This document shows, piece by piece, positions 8,450 through 17,717 of a stretch of 64,000 nt of DNA. The number at the start of each line of letters is the position of its first letter. Position 1 is the first letter of the stretch. The translations under genes were made by a program, and so were the position numbers. The stretch is from Halobacillus salinus. GTDB taxonomy: Bacteria > Bacillota > Bacilli > Bacillales > Halobacillaceae. The stretch covers positions 1,901,001 to 1,965,000 of the forward strand of contig NZ_SRJC01000001.1 of assembly GCF_004684905.1 (NCBI RefSeq). The letters run 5' to 3'. The notes beneath the pieces were generated by a model. That model was not told the origin of the DNA. It did no database searches and saw only the letters and a program-made list of their open reading frames with translations.

Positions 8450-8479
8450 TTCATAATGTCCCCCTTTTTTCACATACTA
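8450..8479 (+). promoter_or_regulatory. Sigma-G-type forespore promoter of gerABC operon 1
   Basis: TTCATA (8450-8455) and CATACTA (8473-8479) are 17 bases apart. CATACTA is the ideal -10 element for sigma-G, which drives ger operons in the forespore of B. subtilis. The start codon lies 30 bases downstream. Confidence 0.7.
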
Positions 8480-8509
8480 ATTCCACACGGTTTTTAAGGA
8501 GGGATTTTC

Positions 8510-9991
8510 GTGGATACACAGGTACCTTTAACAAAAGAAGAGTATATCAAAGAGATGAAGAAACAATTCAATGATAGTCCAGACTTGATCTGCAAGGAAT
8601 TTCAGTTCAGAAACCAAACCTTAGTCATTCATTTTGTTAACTACCAAGTAAAGAAGGACTTGTTAGAGAGGGATTTATTGGGTACATTGACTTCCGCCAA
8701 GAGAGCTTGGTCTGTGGAGGACTTACAGAACAAAATTCCTCTTGCCTCTTCTACTGTGGAACGTTCCCTCGCTAACATATCACCTGCATTAATCCACGGC
8801 AGCGTCTCCGTATATATAGAAGGAGAGTCTCAAGTAGTTCTATTTGCTTTGCCAAACTTAGAGAGAAGAGCTCTGAACCGTGCGGAAACGGAGTCTCTAG
8901 TCTTTGGTCCGCAAATCTCTTTCACTGAATCATTAGTCACTAACATGAATGTAATACGCTGGCGCTTGGATACCGATGACCTTGTCGTTGAAAAACTAAT
9001 CGTTGGGGAGCGAATCAAATCGGAAGTACGACTGGTATATCTGAAATCACTAGCAAATGAGGAAAATGTTCAAACAATGAGACAAAGAATTTCGGACTTG
9101 AAGGTGGACGAAGTAGAAGATACAAGTGTATTAGGACAAATGATTGAAGACTCCTCTTCCACCGTATTCCCTCAGCTGATTACCACAGAGCTTCCCGACC
9201 GCTTCTGCAACTCCATTTCTAAGGGGCGTGTGGGTGTTCTAGTCGATAAGAGCCCGACTACGTTAATCGGTCCTATGAGCTTTTTTAATTTTTTTGAATC
9301 GACAGAAGACCTATATATGCGCTGGAATATGGGAACGTTCATACGCTTCTTACGTCTTTTTGCTATGTTTCTTTCGATCGTGTTGACACCGTTTTATGTT
9401 GCGGCATTGACATACCATTACGAAATTATACCGTCTTCTTTATTAATATCATTAGGACAATCCAGAGCGACCGTTCCGTTTCCACCTGTTATTGAAGCAT
9501 TGCTTCTCGAAATGCTGATCGAGTTCCTGCGTGAAGCAGGTGCGCGTCTCCCTACAAAGGTAGGTCAGACCATGGGTATCGTTGGTGGTATCGTTCTAGG
9601 ACAAGCAGCTGTAAAGGCAGGTTTTACAAGTAACATTCTGATCATCATCATCGCCCTTAGTGCACTGGCTTCCTTCACGGCTCCCAGTTACTTGATGGGC
9701 TCTGCAATCCGGATCATCCGCTTTCCGATAATCATCTTAGCCGGTGCTTGGGGGCTGATTGGAATTGTTTTTGCCCTTAGCTTTTTAGCTATCCATCTGT
9801 TAAAGCAACATTCACTCGGAAGACCATATTTGGCACCGCTTTACCCTTTTGAATGGAAAGATTTCAATGACACCATATTCCGTACCACTTTCCAGAAAAA
9901 TGACAGACGACCTAACTACATTATGACAAAGGACCGTTATCGCTTTGATAAGCAAAAATCTAATAAGAAGAATGACGTGAAGCGTATATGA
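8510..9991 (+). CDS. GerA-family germinant receptor A subunit
   Basis: Subunit A of a nutrient germinant receptor in the spore inner membrane, 493 residues. A large hydrophilic N-domain (1-about 270) precedes about five membrane segments and a short cytoplasmic tail. Family signatures include the ELPDRFCN..RVGVLVDKSPT region and PPVIEALLLEMLIEFLREAG. The GTG start follows AAGGAGGGATTTTC. It is first of three coupled genes (A-B-C); the stop overlaps the next start (ATGA). A sigma-G-like promoter precedes it. The germinant recognised cannot be inferred. Confidence 0.93.
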   Translation: MDTQVPLTKEEYIKEMKKQFNDSPDLICKEFQFRNQTLVIHFVNYQVKKDLLERDLLGTLTSAKRAWSVEDLQNKIPLASSTVERSLANISPALIHGSVSVYIEGESQVVLFALPNLERRALNRAETESLVFGPQISFTESLVTNMNVIRWRLDTDDLVVEKLIVGERIKSEVRLVYLKSLANEENVQTMRQRISDLKVDEVEDTSVLGQMIEDSSSTVFPQLITTELPDRFCNSISKGRVGVLVDKSPTTLIGPMSFFNFFESTEDLYMRWNMGTFIRFLRLFAMFLSIVLTPFYVAALTYHYEIIPSSLLISLGQSRATVPFPPVIEALLLEMLIEFLREAGARLPTKVGQTMGIVGGIVLGQAAVKAGFTSNILIIIIALSALASFTAPSYLMGSAIRIIRFPIIILAGAWGLIGIVFALSFLAIHLLKQHSLGRPYLAPLYPFEWKDFNDTIFRTTFQKNDRRPNYIMTKDRYRFDKQKSNKKNDVKRI

Positions 9992-11094
9992 AAGTAAACC
10001 TCGAAGTATCAAAAGCAGACTCGTTTCGTGCCTTTTACCTCTTTTTCGTAGTCCATACTTTACAAATAGGAGCTGGACTAATGGGGGTTCCAAGAATCCT
10101 CTTTTTAGAGGCGGAGAGTGATGCATGGATCTCTATCTTGGTTGGTGGCTTATACTTACACTTTATCGCTTGGATTATGATCAAGATTCTGAGGGAGTAC
10201 GAAAATGCCGATATTCTCGGTATTCAGACAGATCTATTCGGAAAAGTTTTTGGCTACATCCTAGGATGTGCTTTCGTAGTCTACATTTTTCTCATTTTAC
10301 TGACTGTCATAAAAAACTATATCGAAGTCGTTCAAGTCTTCATCTTTCCTGAGATCCCCATATGGTTGATGGCGCTATTTCTCATTTCCCTGATGGTATA
10401 TGCCATCCTCGGAGGTTTAAGAGTAGTAGTAGGAACTTGCTTTCTCTTTTTCTTTTTAACGGTATGGCTGGTTTTCACCATCTATAAACCAATTACGTAT
10501 ATGGATATAGGGCACTTCCTACCAGTTTTTGAAGCAAGTCCCACTGAGATTTTAAGTGGGGCGCGACAAATGACTTACTCAGTGCTGGGAATGGAAGTAT
10601 TGTTATTCGTCTATCCTTTTGTCGATAACAAAAAGCACGTTCAATTACCAGTTCATTTAGCCGTCGCTACAACGACATTTTTAGTTTTACTCGTTACGGT
10701 TGTTTCCATTGGCTATTTCAGCCCTTACCAATTAAAAGAGACAGTGTGGGCTACGCTTTCCCTATTCAAAATCATCAGTTTCTCGATGATCGAGCGATTT
10801 GACTTCATTGCCGTATCCTTATGGATGATGGTAGTACTTCCGAATGTAATCCTTTTCAGCTGGATTTTACAACAGTCCTTACATCGATTGTTTCGAATAA
10901 ACAAGAAAAAAAGCTTGTATGGTATTGGAATTTTGATATTCTTTTCTTCCATCCTTTTAGAATATCGCCTGGATATCAACCGATTGACTGACATTACAGC
11001 AAAAGTAGGTTTTTATTTAGTGTTTATTTACCCTGTATTCGTCTATCTAGCTCTGTTAATACGAAAAGGGTGGAGAAAGGGGCGCTCTTTATGA
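9988..11094 (+). CDS. GerB-family germinant receptor B subunit
   Basis: Integral membrane subunit of the same receptor, 368 residues, of the spore-permease branch of the amino-acid/polyamine transporter superfamily. About ten membrane helices are visible, beginning with FYLFFVVHTLQIGAGLMGVP, the unwound first helix that is thought to bind ligand. It overlaps gerA by 4 bases and its stop overlaps the preferred gerC start by 4 bases, so all three subunits are made in step. Confidence 0.92.
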   Translation: MKVNLEVSKADSFRAFYLFFVVHTLQIGAGLMGVPRILFLEAESDAWISILVGGLYLHFIAWIMIKILREYENADILGIQTDLFGKVFGYILGCAFVVYIFLILLTVIKNYIEVVQVFIFPEIPIWLMALFLISLMVYAILGGLRVVVGTCFLFFFLTVWLVFTIYKPITYMDIGHFLPVFEASPTEILSGARQMTYSVLGMEVLLFVYPFVDNKKHVQLPVHLAVATTTFLVLLVTVVSIGYFSPYQLKETVWATLSLFKIISFSMIERFDFIAVSLWMMVVLPNVILFSWILQQSLHRLFRINKKKSLYGIGILIFFSSILLEYRLDINRLTDITAKVGFYLVFIYPVFVYLALLIRKGWRKGRSL

Positions 11095-12218
11095 AACGGA
11101 TCAGTATGATGATCTGCCTAATGATTCTCTGTACTGGCTGTATACCCAAAAGCTATATAGAAAAGCTTGGGATCATAACTTCCGTCGGTTACGATGCTGC
11201 AGGAGAAGATAAATTGGAAGGGACGCTTGTCGTCTTTCAATTTGACCCTACAACCTCAAATACATCCCAAGTTATATCAAGCCAATCCGAAACATCTAAG
11301 GGAATACGCTATGAAGCCAATCGCCTTACTAGTCACAGGCTGGTATCAGGTCAAGTAAGACTTGAGGTATTCCAAGATAAATTGGCTGAAAAAGGATTGG
11401 AAAAGTTTATGGACACCTTGTCTCGCGATGCCAAAATCAGCGACATGGGTTATCTGGCTATCAGTGATGTCCCCACTAAAGAATTAATGGGTTCCAACCA
11501 GTCAGAGGACGCTCCGAATATCGGCATCTATTTGCAGAACCTTATTGAAAAGAGCGTAAAAAACCAAACAATCCCTGAATCCATTCTAAGCGTCTTCGTT
11601 CGTGACATCCAAGACTTCGGGATTGATCCAGTTCTCCCGTTGTTGTCTATGAAAGAAGATAAACCGTATATAAAAGGATTGGGATTGTTCCGAGAAGACA
11701 TATATGCAGGCCCGCTGAGTGAAGAAGACATATACCACTTAATGCTTCTCAGACAACGATCGAAAGACACCGAGTTCCAATTGGACCTTGAGAACGACTC
11801 TTTGAAGGACTATTATAAGAAAGAATCAGACAACGTGAATGAAGGCCCTCTCCATGTCTCCCTTAACGATTTAAGCAACAAAACTTCCATACATGCTAAA
11901 GGCAATGATTTTACGAACCAGGTCGTAAAAGTGGAAATCAAAGGACGACTACTTGAGATTACGAAAGAAATTGACTTGAAACAACCTGGTGCTATCAAAG
12001 CAATTGAGAAGCAAATTGAGAAGCAGTTAAAGACTAGGCTAGAGCGACTCGTCGATAAATTGAAGGAAGACGGCGTCGACCCTGTAGGTTTCGGAAAGGT
12101 ATATAATGAAGAACACCGAGACCAACTTACAGAAGAAGAGTGGCGTAGCCAGATCCCTAACCTGAATGTTGAATTCGATATCGACATGAAGCTGCTCCGT
12201 TATGGTATATCTGAATAA
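11091..12218 (+). CDS. Ger(x)C-family germination lipoprotein
   Basis: C subunit of the receptor, a spore-membrane lipoprotein of 375 residues. I prefer the ATG at 11091 over an upstream in-frame start at 11070. It has a GAAAGGGG ribosome site, overlaps the gerB stop as ATGA, and gives a clean lipoprotein signal MKRISMMICLMILCTGC with the lipidated Cys at 17. The rest shows the three-domain GerC pattern, ending in a Lys/Glu-rich C-terminal domain containing the usual WR..IPNLNVEFDID motif. Confidence 0.92.
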   Translation: MKRISMMICLMILCTGCIPKSYIEKLGIITSVGYDAAGEDKLEGTLVVFQFDPTTSNTSQVISSQSETSKGIRYEANRLTSHRLVSGQVRLEVFQDKLAEKGLEKFMDTLSRDAKISDMGYLAISDVPTKELMGSNQSEDAPNIGIYLQNLIEKSVKNQTIPESILSVFVRDIQDFGIDPVLPLLSMKEDKPYIKGLGLFREDIYAGPLSEEDIYHLMLLRQRSKDTEFQLDLENDSLKDYYKKESDNVNEGPLHVSLNDLSNKTSIHAKGNDFTNQVVKVEIKGRLLEITKEIDLKQPGAIKAIEKQIEKQLKTRLERLVDKLKEDGVDPVGFGKVYNEEHRDQLTEEEWRSQIPNLNVEFDIDMKLLRYGISE

Positions 12219-12248
12219 AAAAACGAGCCTTAGAAAGGCTCGTTTTTA
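12217..12248. terminator. Bidirectional terminator between gerC and the aldo/keto reductase
   Basis: An 8-bp perfect stem (ACGAGCCT / AGGCTCGT) is flanked by A and T runs. It serves the converging gerABC operon and reductase gene. Confidence 0.88.
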
Positions 12249-13073
12249 TTCGTAATCAAATTCATCCGGGTGTTTTCCTATTCGCTCACCAGTATGAAGC
12301 ATATTGATACGATTCACTTCTTCTTCTGTCAGGCTGAAATCAAATAGGTCCGCATTTTCTTTCTGTCGCTTCCCATTAGATGATTTCGGAATGATGATTA
12401 CCTCATGTTCGAGGTGCCATCTCAAAATGACTTGGGCCGGTGTTTTACCATATTTTTCAGCAAGCTCTTCTAACACTGCTGCATCAAAATATTGCCCACG
12501 ACCAAGTGGTGCCCATGCTTCCATTTGAATACCCGAGCCTTTACAATAATCCAACAGCTCTTGTTGGTAAACACGAGGATGCAGTTCTACCTGATTTACC
12601 ATAGGCTTTACCTCTGCTGTTTTCATTAGCTCATCAATATGATGCTCCATGAAGTTACAAACACCGATTGCCTTGACCCGGCCGTCCTGGTACAGTTTTT
12701 CGAGCGCCTTCCAAGTATCAGGGAATTTCCCTGGAACCGGCCAGTGCACAAGGTATAAGTCTAAGTAGTCGAGCCCGAGTTTGTCTAAGCTCCGGTCAAA
12801 AGCGTTCAAAGTCTCTTCATACCCTTGTTCACTGTTCCAAACTTTTGTCGTCACAAACAATTCTTCACGTGGAACACCACCTTGTTCAATGGCTTTTCCA
12901 ACTCCTTCTTCGTTTTCATAAAAAGAAGCCGTGTCGATGTGTCGATATCCGAGATCGAGGGCAGACTTCACTGCATTAACAACCTCTTGATCATCGTTCA
13001 TCTTATAGACACCAAGCCCTACTTTAGGCATTTCTACTCCATTATGGAGATTGAATGTATCCGTTATTCTCAC
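12246..13073 (-). CDS. Aldo/keto reductase (YvgN/YtbE-like)
   Basis: NADPH-dependent carbonyl reductase of 275 residues. The catalytic tetrad is intact: Asp47, Tyr52, Lys77 and His110. The NADPH-binding stretch IIPKSS is present near residue 223. Closest B. subtilis relatives are YvgN and YtbE, which reduce glyoxal and methylglyoxal; that specificity is inferred from the family only. The GTG start has GGGAGTGG upstream and lies 17 bases after the helD stop, so the two genes are probably one transcript ending at the shared terminator. Confidence 0.88.
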   Translation of the reverse strand: MRITDTFNLHNGVEMPKVGLGVYKMNDDQEVVNAVKSALDLGYRHIDTASFYENEEGVGKAIEQGGVPREELFVTTKVWNSEQGYEETLNAFDRSLDKLGLDYLDLYLVHWPVPGKFPDTWKALEKLYQDGRVKAIGVCNFMEHHIDELMKTAEVKPMVNQVELHPRVYQQELLDYCKGSGIQMEAWAPLGRGQYFDAAVLEELAEKYGKTPAQVILRWHLEHEVIIIPKSSNGKRQKENADLFDFSLTEEEVNRINMLHTGERIGKHPDEFDYE

Positions 13074-13090
13074 CTTGCATCCACTCCCTT

Positions 13091-15373
13091 TTATTCACTC
13101 TTAGGATGGATACCCGCTTCCGCATGGTCTTCAAACAAGCCTTCCGACACATGATGCAAAAGAAAATCATTCTCAGAATGGCCAATTAAATATAACCTGT
13201 GGAGAGGTCTCGTCATCGCGACATACAGTAATTTGACATCCAATTCGTTCAAGTGGTAAGAAGTGTGATTTGCATATAAGCACACCACATCAAATTCCAG
13301 ACCCTTCGCTAAATAGGCTGGAACAATCATTCTTTCCCCCATCTGTTGCTCTTCGTCCATCTTCACAAAATTCATCTCTGCGGGCATTCGTTCATGTAAT
13401 CTTTCCGCTTCTTCCTGTGTTTTTGTAACAATAGCGATGGTTTTCAGCCCTTGGCTATTAAAATCAGCTATTAACGATTCAAATAAGCCCTCCCATTCTG
13501 CTACAGTGAGAAATTGCGGCTTTTTCCCATGTCTCACCACTGGTTCTGCACCCGGCAATTCATCCGGCATCAACCGGAGCAAGTCATTCGCTAAGTCCAT
13601 GATTTCAATCGTAGTCCGATATGTCTTCTGCAACGTTAAGTAATTAGATGTCGTAAACACCTCTTCGGTGAGGACTTCCCAGTTTTTCAATCCCCGGTAG
13701 TGATAGATCCCCTGGGCTAAATCCCCGACAATAGTGAATAAATCCGTTCGCAATGCTCTTCTTAAGCTGTAAATTTCCATAAAACTATAATCCTGCGCTT
13801 CATCAATAACTACTTTCTTAGCCTGGTCGTCGCGATCCAAGCCAGTTATAAACGAATGGAGGTAAAGCAGAGGTGCTAAGTCTTCTTCACTCCACTTCTT
13901 CTGCTTAAACAAGAGTCGAGAATGTCTTCTCATTCTCTTCAAAGAATCTGAATCTTCGTCGACTAATGTCGTGTAAACCTCATCTTTGAAGAGCGATGGA
14001 TACAAGTCCGTCAGTTTATGTTTCGGATATTGTTTCATAAAACGTTGTACCGCATAGCGAGCTTCTGTCTCCACTTCTTTCAATCGTTCTTCTTTACGTG
14101 TGATGAGGTAACTGACCCTCGTCTTCCTCTTATCTGGGTTTTTCATCCCATACAATGCTTTATCAAGTTCTTCATCATATTTTTGGGCCATTTTGGTAAG
14201 AATTTGTTTCTTCTTACGTTTCAGCTCACTTTGAAGGACAGCTTTGATTTTATTTACCCGTGTTTTATAGGGAAAATAATTGTACTTGTCAAAGAACAAT
14301 TGATTGATGGCTTTAGCAGACTTGATTCTAAATCCGGATAGGGTGAAATCCCCCTCGACTTTGTATTCCTTCTTTATCTGTTGGAGGTAAGCATTTAATA
14401 CGGCCTTGAATGCTTTGGATCCTTTATACTCTGCAGTCCATAAACTATCACCTCTACCCCCGTTTTCTACAGCATCCATTAACATGCTATGCTTGCTGAT
14501 TACCGACCACTTCAACCCAAGAACCTGTTTGACAAAGTCCTGATAGGTTGATTGTCGCGACCGTTGAACACCGAGTTCAGGGAGCACTTCTGCTATGTAG
14601 TTTATAAATAGGCGGTTCGGTGCAAGGATCAACATTTCTTCTGGCTTGAATATATCCCTCATGGTGTACAAGAAATAAGAGATCCGGTGTAGCGCAATGG
14701 TAGTCTTCCCACTGCCAGCAGCGCCCTGCACGATAATCGGTTTTCTCAAGTCTGCTCGAATTACCTTGTTCTGTTCTTCTTGGATTGTTGCAACGATCTC
14801 TGTAAGACGTGTATCAGAATTCTGGGCTAGTGAGTCTTGGAGTAAGTCATCCTTGGTTGTCATATCGATGTCACGGAAGTCAAGAAGCTCCCCTTCTTCA
14901 ATCTGATACTGACGTTTCAAAGAGACGTTCCCTTCATATAAGTCTCCATGAGCTTCATAACTTACTTCCCCAAGTCTTCCTTCATAATAGACATTTGCAA
15001 GCGGCGAACGCCAATCTAGAATGATGGGCATCTGGGTTTCACGATCGAATAAGGACATTTTTCCGATGTAGAAGATTTCTTGTTCCGGTTTTTCTTTACG
15101 ATGAAAATCAATGCGGGCAAAATACGGTTTTTTTCGTAGATGTATGAGGCTTTCGAGTTGTTCTTTAGACATTTTCATGAAGTTTGCATGAGACAGCATT
15201 TCCTGATAACGCAAGCTACTGTCTTTAAAATCAAGACGAGCCAATGTATCTTCCTGCCGTTTCTTCAACTCTTCCTGTCCAGATTGCTGGGCAGCAATCA
15301 ATTGGTCCATGTAGGCCTTTGTAAAAGTCAATCTTTCTAATTCTTGGCTGAATTCGTTATGATTCTCCGTCAT
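13091..15373 (-). CDS. helD: HelD, RNA polymerase-recycling helicase-like ATPase
   Basis: UvrD/Rep-like superfamily-1 ATPase of 760 residues (B. subtilis HelD 774). The N-terminal coiled coil (about 1-80) enters the RNA polymerase secondary channel in the family. Walker A GAAGSGKTT is at about 217-225, and Walker B DEAQD lies in the second half with the later helicase motifs. HelD removes stalled polymerase from DNA using ATP; it is not a true DNA unwinder. A sigma-A-like promoter is present upstream (15451-15479). Confidence 0.92.
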   Translation of the reverse strand: MTENHNEFSQELERLTFTKAYMDQLIAAQQSGQEELKKRQEDTLARLDFKDSSLRYQEMLSHANFMKMSKEQLESLIHLRKKPYFARIDFHRKEKPEQEIFYIGKMSLFDRETQMPIILDWRSPLANVYYEGRLGEVSYEAHGDLYEGNVSLKRQYQIEEGELLDFRDIDMTTKDDLLQDSLAQNSDTRLTEIVATIQEEQNKVIRADLRKPIIVQGAAGSGKTTIALHRISYFLYTMRDIFKPEEMLILAPNRLFINYIAEVLPELGVQRSRQSTYQDFVKQVLGLKWSVISKHSMLMDAVENGGRGDSLWTAEYKGSKAFKAVLNAYLQQIKKEYKVEGDFTLSGFRIKSAKAINQLFFDKYNYFPYKTRVNKIKAVLQSELKRKKKQILTKMAQKYDEELDKALYGMKNPDKRKTRVSYLITRKEERLKEVETEARYAVQRFMKQYPKHKLTDLYPSLFKDEVYTTLVDEDSDSLKRMRRHSRLLFKQKKWSEEDLAPLLYLHSFITGLDRDDQAKKVVIDEAQDYSFMEIYSLRRALRTDLFTIVGDLAQGIYHYRGLKNWEVLTEEVFTTSNYLTLQKTYRTTIEIMDLANDLLRLMPDELPGAEPVVRHGKKPQFLTVAEWEGLFESLIADFNSQGLKTIAIVTKTQEEAERLHERMPAEMNFVKMDEEQQMGERMIVPAYLAKGLEFDVVCLYANHTSYHLNELDVKLLYVAMTRPLHRLYLIGHSENDFLLHHVSEGLFEDHAEAGIHPKSE

Positions 15374-15450
15374 CTATCCTCTTTCTCCCTTCAAGGTTGT
15401 TGGAAGTGACGTAATGTAAGGGCATTTATGCAAGTCGTTCAAAGCAACGA

Positions 15451-15479
15451 ATAATAAAATACCACACAAAAACTGTAAA
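15451..15479 (-). promoter_or_regulatory. Sigma-A promoter of helD
   Basis: On the minus strand TTTACA (15474-15479) and TATTAT (15451-15456) are 17 bases apart, about 80 bases before the helD start. Confidence 0.65.
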
Positions 15480-15512
15480 CGCAATCTTAAGTTCGAAAAA
15501 ACGAAACCACAT

Positions 15513-15545
15513 AAAAAAAGTGCTGATTATTACAATCAACACTTT
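15513..15545 (-). terminator. Terminator after the zinc-ribbon membrane protein gene
   Basis: A hairpin AAAGTG-c-TGATT / AATCA-a-CACTTT is followed by a T run on the minus strand, overlapping the stop codon at 15544. Confidence 0.82.
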
Positions 15546-15939
15546 ACTGTCTTGGCTTATTCTCAATATATTTTGGCAGTCTCATTTCAAACACGAAATA
15601 GGAAAAAACCCTCAACAATACTGGATACAAGGCTAATGCTCCCAAAATGTCCCCGATTCCCCCCAGTATATTCGTTGTCCACATGACGCCTACTAGAACA
15701 AGCATGAGAATGACGGTTACCAACCCGGTCGTTCCATTGACTGGATTCCATGTTCCCGCAATGGTCTTTGCCTCTTGTTCCACCAGTTCGAAACATCTGT
15801 AATGAAAAGGTCGCACGCGGAACCAGTTCGAAGCAGTCACTAACTCATCACGGTCTCTAATTTCTTTGTAACAATAACGGCAACGGTTTGTCTCCACTGA
15901 ATCTACCCCTGATTCTGATATTTTTTCATGAGCAAACAC
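15544..15939 (-). CDS. Zinc-ribbon-like small membrane protein, unknown
   Basis: Not recognised. The 131-residue frame (117 if it begins at the alternative GTG at 15897) has an N-terminal CRYC...HYRC set that could bind zinc, then two membrane segments (about 68-90 and 93-115) and a short basic tail. The upstream GTG at 15939 has an AAGGGA ribosome site but overlaps the preceding ATPase gene by 37 bases. The GTG at 15897 has only GGGG eight bases before it and lies just after that stop. Either way it is translated together with the RsbW-like ATPase, suggesting a joint function. Confidence 0.7.
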   Translation of the reverse strand: MFAHEKISESGVDSVETNRCRYCYKEIRDRDELVTASNWFRVRPFHYRCFELVEQEAKTIAGTWNPVNGTTGLVTVILMLVLVGVMWTTNILGGIGDILGALALYPVLLRVFSYFVFEMRLPKYIENKPRQ

Positions 15940-16325
15940 TCATTTCCCTTTTCATTATACCGCAAATGATCCATAACTCTAAGCAATAAGATGATTCCCC
16001 GCCCTTTTTCCTCTAGATGATCCATATCAGGGAACCAATGCTTTACATCATACGGTCGGCTATACTGTCTCCAGTCGAAACCATCCCCTTCATCAAGAAC
16101 TCGGACAATCATCCTTGTTTTAAGAAAGGAGATTTGAACACGGACCTTCTTATCCTCCAATTGGTCATTCCCATGTTTCCATGCATTTACGACAGCTTCT
16201 GATATAGATGCTTCGACGAGGAGTTGGTCGCTTCCGAACTCCTTTAATAAATGCGGGAAATAGTCCTTCCTCATTTCTTTTATTTCTTTTGGGTTGTTGA
16301 TGTATCGTACATAAGTTGCGCTCAT
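15903..16325 (-). CDS. RsbW-like ATP-binding protein (HATPase_c_2)
   Basis: Histidine-kinase-type ATPase domain of 140 residues, the fold of anti-sigma kinases such as RsbW and SpoIIAB. The N box EAVVNAWKHGND, G1 box DEGDGFDW and G2-like GRGIILL are all intact. It lacks any other domain, and no RsbV- or sigma-like gene is adjacent. The start has AGGAGTGG and GAAGG upstream. A sigma-B-like promoter (16400-16425) precedes it, which fits a general stress role. The target protein is unknown; the membrane protein translated next is one candidate partner. Confidence 0.82.
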   Translation of the reverse strand: MSATYVRYINNPKEIKEMRKDYFPHLLKEFGSDQLLVEASISEAVVNAWKHGNDQLEDKKVRVQISFLKTRMIVRVLDEGDGFDWRQYSRPYDVKHWFPDMDHLEEKGRGIILLLRVMDHLRYNEKGNECLLMKKYQNQG

Positions 16326-16399
16326 CCTTCAACCACTCCTCTATAAAAAATTCCTTTGCTTAACAAATCGAACTCCCTTTACATCGTTACGAGTTTCCT

Positions 16400-16425
16400 A
16401 TTCCCTAAATAGAGGGAATTTAAAA
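16400..16425 (-). promoter_or_regulatory. Sigma-B-like promoter on an inverted repeat
   Basis: Minus-strand TTTTAA (16420-16425) and GGGAAT (16400-16405) are 14 bases apart, each one base from the sigma-B elements GTTTAA and GGGTAT. The same bases form the perfect inverted repeat ATTCCCT-N6-AGGGAAT (16400-16419), which could instead be an operator. Confidence 0.45.
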
Positions 16426-16494
16426 GAAAACAATCGAAATTCCGGGCTTCCGACATAACTTTTCATCCTTCGCGCTTTCCAAGAAGTACAATAG

Positions 16495-16530
16495 AAAAAA
16501 GCAGCCAAGTCCTCAGACTTTGGCTGCTTT
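16495..16530 (-). terminator. Terminator after the MurG paralogue
   Basis: A long near-perfect stem (GCAGCCAAGTC / GACTTTGGCTGC) with a T run on the minus strand follows the stop at 16534. Confidence 0.88.
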
Positions 16531-16533
16531 ATG

Positions 16534-17616
16534 TTATCCCTTTTCTTCTTGTTGTATAATCTTGATCACGTTCTCTTTCGCTTTCTCACTCTGGTAATTC
16601 TCCATTTGCTGCAAGAACTGATCTTTTTGACTCATCAGTTCTCTTAAATCCCTGAGCAGGCGATCGCCTGTTAATTCTTCTTCTTCCAATTTCATCGCAT
16701 AACCCTGCTTTACGAACGAGTCTGCATTTAAAATCTGGTCTCCTCTACTCGCTTCCCTAGACAACGGAATGAGAAGCATCGGTTTCTTCAAGGCCAGAAA
16801 TTCGAAGATTGCATTGGAACCAGCACGGGAAACGATAAAGTCGGAGGCGGCAAACAAGTCCTTCAGCCCTTCATTGATATACTCATATTGCACATACCCT
16901 CTTCGGTCAATGGAAGGGTCCAACTGTCCCTTTCCACAAAGGTGGATAATTTGTACGTCTTGTAAGAGTTCATCAAGGCTGCCTCTAATTGCCTCATTGA
17001 TCTTCTTCGACCCCATGCTTCCACCCATCACCATGATGGTAGGTTTTTGCTTATGAAATCCCAAGAACTGAAGCCCAGACTGGCGATTACCCTCGAACAA
17101 CTCTTCCCGAACGACAGCTCCGATGTGAACCGATTTGGTTTCAGGCAAGTAGTTCATCGTTTCAGGGAAGGTAGCCAAGATCTTCTTTGCGAACGGAAAG
17201 GACAACTTATTGGCAAGACCGGGAGTATAATCCGATTCATGGATGATTGTCGGCACATTCCGTAACTTCGCTGCAGCGACAACAGGTACAGAAACGAAAC
17301 CACCTTTTGAAAAGATGACTTGCGGTTTCTTCTTACCAATGATACGTGAAGCCTGCCATAGTCCCTTCAATACTTTGAACGGGTCTTTAAAATTCTCTTT
17401 AGACATATACCTTCTCAATTTCCCAGTGGAAATACTATGGTAGGTCACTCCTTCTAATGGCTCGATCAACTGCTTCTCAATACCATTGTAAGACCCTATA
17501 TAATCGATTTGATAGCCTTCTTTTTGAAATTCCGGAATTAAGGCGAGGTTCACAATAACGTGACCCGCTGTCCCTCCGCCTGTAAACAGTATCCGCTTTT
17601 GACTCATGACTTTCAC
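16534..17616 (-). CDS. murG: MurG-like UDP-GlcNAc:lipid I glycosyltransferase (paralogue)
   Basis: GT28-family glycosyltransferase of 360 residues from the preferred GTG at 17616 (AAAGGA five bases upstream; the frame is open to 17640). The N-terminal nucleotide/lipid loop FTGGGTAGHVIVNLAL and the C-domain donor site are present. The usual GGSQGA loop reads GGSMGSKKINEAI. The gene stands alone between unrelated genes, not in a division-cell-wall cluster. Some bacilli carry such extra murG copies. It may make lipid II or use a related acceptor; whether a standard murG also exists lies outside this window. Confidence 0.85.
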   Translation of the reverse strand: MKVMSQKRILFTGGGTAGHVIVNLALIPEFQKEGYQIDYIGSYNGIEKQLIEPLEGVTYHSISTGKLRRYMSKENFKDPFKVLKGLWQASRIIGKKKPQVIFSKGGFVSVPVVAAAKLRNVPTIIHESDYTPGLANKLSFPFAKKILATFPETMNYLPETKSVHIGAVVREELFEGNRQSGLQFLGFHKQKPTIMVMGGSMGSKKINEAIRGSLDELLQDVQIIHLCGKGQLDPSIDRRGYVQYEYINEGLKDLFAASDFIVSRAGSNAIFEFLALKKPMLLIPLSREASRGDQILNADSFVKQGYAMKLEEEELTGDRLLRDLRELMSQKDQFLQQMENYQSEKAKENVIKIIQQEEKG

Positions 17617-17665
17617 AACGTCCTTTCTTTGGTGCACCAAAATAGGTATGATGGATCTATTATGC

Positions 17666-17671
17666 TATAAT
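17666..17671 (+). promoter_or_regulatory. Extended -10 promoter for the MATE gene
   Basis: TGC-TATAAT is an extended -10 element; no good -35 is visible. The start codon is about 46 bases downstream, after a GGAAGG ribosome site. Confidence 0.5.
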
Positions 17672-17717
17672 CCACGTATTCCTCTAAAGGAATTGTAACA
17701 GAAAAGGAAGGGCTATT

